DNA of 7,964 nt from an uncultured Bacilli bacterium (GTDB lineage Bacteria; Bacillota_I; Bacilli_A; RF39; UBA660): positions 1-7,964 of the forward strand of contig CALVRP010000015.1 in assembly GCA_944358665.1 (NCBI GenBank), read 5' to 3'. The position numbers and the translations under genes are program-made. Below the pieces are notes generated by a model, which saw only the letters and a program-made list of their open reading frames with translations, had not been told where the DNA came from and made no database searches. Positions 5,137 through 7,964 of the stretch are shown here, in pieces (position 1 is the stretch's first letter; every line of letters starts with the position of its first letter).

Positions 5137-6996
5137 ATGATGGATAAAAAAATGAAAAAACAATTAATTAAAATTATTATTGCTTTAATATTATTTTTAA
5201 GTTCATTACTTTTAAGTTTTAAATCTGAATTTATAAATAATATATTATTTATAATCGCTTATATTATTGCTGGTTATAATGTAGTATTTAAAGCTATTAA
5301 AAATATTACAAGAGGTAAAATATTTGATGAAAATTTTTTAATGACTATTGCGACAATTGGTGCTTTTGGTATTGGCGAATTCCCAGAAGCCGTGGCGGTA
5401 ATGCTATTTTATCAAATTGGTGAACTATTTCAAAGTTATGCGGTAGATAAATCACGAAAATCCATTGCTAGTCTTATGGATATTAGGCCTGATTATGCTA
5501 ATGTATATCGTAATGGAGAAATTAAAAAGGTTGATCCTAACGAGGTAAATCTTGAAGAAATAATTTTAATAAAACCAGGTGAGAAAATTCCATTAGATGG
5601 AGTGGTTATAGAAGGGGAATCATTACTTAATACTTTAGCTTTAACCGGAGAAGCTATGCCAAGACATATAAAACCCGGCGCTGAAGTTTTAAGTGGTTGC
5701 ATTAATAATGATGGAACTTTAAAAGTAAAAGTTACTAAAGAGTTTGGACAGTCAACAGTCAGTAAGATTTTAGATCTAGTAGAGAATGCTAGTTCAAGAA
5801 AGTCAAAATCAGAAAATTTTATTAGTAAATTTGCCAAATATTATACGCCAATAGTGGTTATAATAGCAGTTATTTTAGCTACAATTCCACCGCTTATAAT
5901 TGAAGGTGCTACCTTTAGTGATTGGGTATATAGAGCTTTAGCGTTTTTAGTAGTTTCTTGCCCATGTGCTTTAGTAATTTCTATTCCGTTATCTTTTTTT
6001 GGCGGCATTGGTGCGGCTTCTAAAATCGGTGTCTTAGTAAAAGGAAGTAATTATTTAGAAGCTTTAGCAAGTACAGAAACTATTGTCTGTGATAAAACGG
6101 GTACTTTAACCGAAGGTGAGTTTAAAGTTCAAAAAATAAATGCTATAGGTTATTCTAACGAAGATTTATTAAAGTATGCAGCTTATGCTGAAAACTATTC
6201 AAACCATCCAATTTCTCTTTCTTTGAAAGACGCGTATAGTAACGAAATTAATGAGAAATTAGTAACAGGAACAAAAGAAATTTCTGGTAAAGGTATTATA
6301 GCTAAAGTAGATGGTAAAGAAGTTTTAGTTGGTAATGAAAAATTAATGAAAGAAAATAATATTGATTTTCAAAAAAGTAATGAAATGGGAACAATAATTT
6401 ATGTGGCTATTTCTGATAAATTTGCTGGAGTAATTATGATTGCTGATAGAATTAAAGAAGATGCTTATCAAGCCATAAAATTATTTAAAGAAAATCATGT
6501 TAAGAAAATTGTTATGCTTACCGGTGATAAAGAAAGTATTAGTAAGGAGGTAGCAAATGCCCTTAAACTAGATGAATATCATGCCGAGCTTTTACCTCAA
6601 GATAAAGTTGAATGGACACAAAAATTAATAAATGAAAAATCAGAAAAAGGTAAACTTGTCTTTGTTGGCGACGGTATTAATGATGCTCCAGTTTTAGCAT
6701 TATCAGATATTGGTGTGGCTATGGGCGCTCTCGGCAGTGATGCGGCTATTGAAGCTGCTGATGTTGTTATTATGACTGATGAGCCCTCTAAAGTTGCTAG
6801 TGCGATTAAAATATCAAAGAAGACAATGCAAATTGCCAGGCAAAATATAGTTTTTGCGATTACAGTAAAAGTTGCAGTGTTAATTCTTAGTGCTATTGGA
6901 ATTGCCACTATGTGGGCCGCAGTTTTTGCCGATGTTGGTGTTTCTGTTTTAGCAATTTTAAATGCTTTAAGAATTTTAAATATTAAAAACAATTAG
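5137..6996 (+). CDS. cadA: CadA-type Zn/Cd/Pb-translocating P1B ATPase without N-terminal HMA domain
   Basis: A 619-residue membrane ATPase that exports soft divalent metals. Motifs in order: TGEAMP (170-175, actuator domain), CPC (275-277, membrane metal site), DKTGTLT (phosphorylated Asp319), HP (His357-Pro358, ATP binding) and GDGINDAP (511-518, hinge). Near the C-terminus, Lys578 and Asp599, the latter in FADVGVS, lie 21 residues apart, as do Lys693 and Asp714 of E. coli ZntA. This marks the Zn/Cd/Pb subgroup (P1B-2) rather than the copper pumps. There is no N-terminal metal-binding domain: membrane segments begin within the first 30 residues, and the HMA domain is the preceding separate gene. 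ATG 5137 and ATG 5140 are adjacent. AGAAGAG (5126-5132) is a weak ribosome binding site and translation is probably coupled to the HMA gene. Induction would come from CadC release at the shared promoter. Confidence 0.94.
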   Translation: MMDKKMKKQLIKIIIALILFLSSLLLSFKSEFINNILFIIAYIIAGYNVVFKAIKNITRGKIFDENFLMTIATIGAFGIGEFPEAVAVMLFYQIGELFQSYAVDKSRKSIASLMDIRPDYANVYRNGEIKKVDPNEVNLEEIILIKPGEKIPLDGVVIEGESLLNTLALTGEAMPRHIKPGAEVLSGCINNDGTLKVKVTKEFGQSTVSKILDLVENASSRKSKSENFISKFAKYYTPIVVIIAVILATIPPLIIEGATFSDWVYRALAFLVVSCPCALVISIPLSFFGGIGAASKIGVLVKGSNYLEALASTETIVCDKTGTLTEGEFKVQKINAIGYSNEDLLKYAAYAENYSNHPISLSLKDAYSNEINEKLVTGTKEISGKGIIAKVDGKEVLVGNEKLMKENNIDFQKSNEMGTIIYVAISDKFAGVIMIADRIKEDAYQAIKLFKENHVKKIVMLTGDKESISKEVANALKLDEYHAELLPQDKVEWTQKLINEKSEKGKLVFVGDGINDAPVLALSDIGVAMGALGSDAAIEAADVVIMTDEPSKVASAIKISKKTMQIARQNIVFAITVKVAVLILSAIGIATMWAAVFADVGVSVLAILNALRILNIKNN

Positions 6997-7018
6997 AGTT
7001 CACATTTGTGAACTTTTT
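6997..7018 (+). terminator. Intrinsic terminator of the cad operon
   Basis: AGTTCAC (6997-7003) and GTGAACT (7008-7014) form a perfect 7-bp stem with a 4-nt loop, followed by T to 7018. It starts immediately after the TAG stop of cadA (6994-6996) and separates the cad operon from the next promoter. Confidence 0.88.
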
Positions 7019-7038
7019 ACATTATATTTTCTATAAAG

Positions 7039-7067
7039 TTGAATAAAGATTATTTTTATATTATAAT
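7039..7067 (+). promoter_or_regulatory. Sigma-A promoter for the CYTH gene
   Basis: TTGAAT (7039-7044, 4 of 6 matches to TTGACA) and a perfect TATAAT (7062-7067) are spaced by 17 bp. The transcript would begin near 7074, and the AAAGGAG ribosome binding site (ending 7085) is followed by ATG at 7094. No operator-like repeat is seen around it. Confidence 0.8.
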
Positions 7068-7093
7068 TTAAAATAAATAAAGGAGATGATGTT

Positions 7094-7726
7094 ATGGAAT
7101 ATGAAGTAAGGTATTATTTTCCTACAGAAAAGCTAGAAAATATAATTCAAAAATTAAAGAAAATTAGTGGTTTGACTATGGAAAGTAGATGTTATGAAAA
7201 AACCGCACAATTTGATCATCCGAATAAAGAAATGAGCTTTTATTCTAAAGAGGTTGATGGAAGATTTAGAATAAGAGTATCTAAAAATGAAAATTATTCT
7301 AAACGCAAAATTAGCTGGAAAAGAAGAATTCCTGATACTAAGGCTACTGATGTAAATAAAGAGGAGGAAGTCGAAGTTTCTATAAAATATGATGAATATG
7401 ATAACTTAATGTTTTTGATTAATAATGTATTAAAAATGAAAGCTGTGGAAAGTTACGAAAGATATAGAACAGTTTTTATAACTGATGAAATATAAATATC
7501 AGTAGATGAGTATCCTTTTGGTATTGCGCTTGAAATAGAAAATAAAAGTACTTTTAAAGATCCAAAGGAAACTGTTAGAAAATGGGTGGCAATTTTAGGT
7601 TTAGATATTACAAAAGCTTACCGTCTATCATGGGATGATAAGTATTCTGAATTATGTAAAAGTCAAAATATCGAACAATTTAGTCATGTTACTTTTGATA
7701 AACCGATGCCTAAAGTTATTGATTGA
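7094..7726 (+). pseudogene. CYTH-domain (triphosphate tunnel) protein interrupted by an in-frame TAA
   Basis: Translation from ATG 7094 runs 133 codons to TAA 7493-7495. The same frame then continues as clear family sequence to TGA 7724, 210 codons in all. CYTH proteins bind triphosphates inside a beta-tunnel (inorganic triphosphatase, thiamine triphosphatase, class IV adenylate cyclase). Visible landmarks are ExExR at residues 2-6, RFRIRV (57-62), WKRR (75-78), EEVEV (91-95) and YERYR (121-125). After the stop come ISVDEYPFGIALEIE (135-149, holding the tunnel acids Glu147/Glu149) and the usual C-terminal YxLSWDDKYSELC helix. The stop falls between adjacent tunnel strands, so the 133-residue product would lack essential residues. 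One base change from AAA, CAA or GAA explains it, with no frameshift. I see no restart site. It may be a recent nonsense mutation, a sequence error or readthrough. Promoter and RBS are intact. Confidence 0.82.
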
Positions 7727-7737
7727 AAGAAGTGCTT

Positions 7738-7896
7738 ATGGAAAAAGATTTCGAAAAAATGTTAGTAATATTAAGAGATATAGAAAAGAAAGAAAAATAT
7801 AAAGAAGATAAAGATCTAATTAAAGCAATAATAAAAAAAATAAATGACATAGTTATTGATGATAATAATTTGCCATTTAAATACCTCCTTCAATGA
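7738..7896 (+). CDS. Small charged hypothetical protein
   Basis: A 52-residue ORF, 11 bp after the CYTH gene's distal stop, starts at ATG 7738 with a modest GAAAGAAG ribosome binding site at 7727-7734. It is rich in Lys, Glu, Asp and Ile (KKEKYKEDKDLIKAIIKKI) and looks like one or two amphipathic helices with no membrane segment or recognisable motif. Codon use resembles the neighbours. I do not recognise it. It may be cotranscribed with the CYTH gene. Its last codons (KYLLQ) overlap a strong minus-strand Shine-Dalgarno sequence, so the 3' end may be truncated or chimeric. Its short length leaves real doubt whether it is a gene. Confidence 0.45.
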   Translation: MEKDFEKMLVILRDIEKKEKYKEDKDLIKAIIKKINDIVIDDNNLPFKYLLQ

Positions 7897-7946
7897 CAAA
7901 TAAACTGCTTGGAAGGTATTATACAGTTATAAATCTTATTGCACAA
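7853..7946 (-). promoter_or_regulatory. Minus-strand promoter, Shine-Dalgarno and ATG opening a 7-codon ORF
   Basis: Read on the minus strand: TTGTGC (7946-7941) as a weak -35, 17 bp, perfect TATAAT (7923-7918), then AAGGAGG (7890-7884), 7 nt, and ATG (7876-7874). This is a complete initiation layout. The ORF, MANYYHQ, stops at TAA 7855-7853. It could be the surviving 5' end of a displaced gene, a leader peptide, or chance. The element lies antisense to the small ORF above. The TATAAT and the full ribosome binding site at correct spacing make pure chance less attractive, but the -35 is poor. Confidence 0.35.
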
Positions 7947-7964
7947 CTTCTGTGCACTTCTTTT
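7940..7964 (+). terminator. Terminator-like hairpin at the right edge
   Basis: TGCACA (7940-7945) and TGTGCA (7951-7956) form a perfect 6-bp stem with loop ACTTC, followed by CTTCTTTT to the window end. It could end the transcript of the CYTH gene and the small ORF. The T-tract is interrupted by a C and cut by the window edge, so strength cannot be judged. Confidence 0.5.

Noticed and set aside
5493..5837. Minus-strand 114-codon ORF inside cadA
   Set aside because: It lies fully antisense to the actuator region of a clear P1B ATPase and has no promoter, RBS or family features.
6597..6992. Minus-strand 131-codon ORF at the end of cadA
   Set aside because: It lies antisense to the hinge motif and last membrane segments; the hydrophobic look is a by-product of the opposite strand.
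7493..7495. Frameshift as the cause of the CYTH interruption
   Set aside because: Family sequence on both sides of the TAA is in the same frame, so a substitution explains it without an indel.
7727..7874. Second minus-strand ORF of about 44 codons starting near 7851 with MSFIFFII
   Set aside because: Ser/Phe/Ile-rich composition is the shadow of the Lys/Glu-rich + strand ORF, and its ATG lacks the ribosome binding site, which is spaced for the ATG at 7876.
1..7964. CRISPR array, insertion sequence, tRNA or rRNA genes
   Set aside because: No regularly spaced direct repeats, transposase motifs, terminal repeats or tRNA-like cloverleaf sequences were seen on either strand.

Overview
The window is an AT-rich (roughly 30% G+C by eye) stretch of bacterial DNA with every convincing gene on the + strand. 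Strong AGGAGG ribosome binding sites, a signal-peptide surface protein with a sortase motif, a sortase and a CadC-type repressor all point to a Gram-positive, Bacillota-like organism. UGA is used as a stop (5133-5135, 7724-7726, 7894-7896) and UGG as Trp, so this is not the Mycoplasma code. A low-G+C Bacilli lineage of the gut type (Erysipelotrichales or RF39-like) would fit, but that placement is inference.

Region 1 (1-1206) is the end of an RNA-modification pair: a 5'-truncated class I SAM-dependent rRNA-type methyltransferase overlapping an RluA-family pseudouridine synthase, closed by a terminator. Region 2 (about 1231-2780) is a surface-adhesion unit: a secreted protein with an internal Cys-Gln thioester domain and a VPNTG cell-wall sorting signal, overlapping by 20 bp a sortase that presumably anchors it. 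Region 3 (2788-4445) is a single-gene unit for a protein of unknown function with five predicted membrane segments and a large extracytoplasmic, propeller-like domain.

Region 4 (4455-7018) is a metal-resistance operon. A consensus promoter overlaps two ArsR/SmtB-type operators, followed by cadC, a free-standing HMA metal-binding protein, and a Zn/Cd/Pb P1B-type ATPase that lacks its own N-terminal HMA domain. CadC should repress until Cd/Pb/Zn binds; the HMA protein and the ATPase then handle and export the metal.

Region 5 (7039-7964) has a good promoter driving a CYTH-domain gene. That gene is interrupted by an in-frame TAA, yet the rest of the domain stays open and conserved-looking downstream, suggesting a recent nonsense mutation (or readthrough or a sequence error). 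A short charged ORF follows. The last 100 bases hold an unexpected minus-strand promoter, Shine-Dalgarno and ATG array that opens only a seven-codon ORF, plus hairpins.

The observations most worth following are the interrupted CYTH gene, the thioester adhesin with a sortase lacking the usual C-terminal Arg, the paired cad operators, the split CadA, and the minus-strand start signal at the right end.
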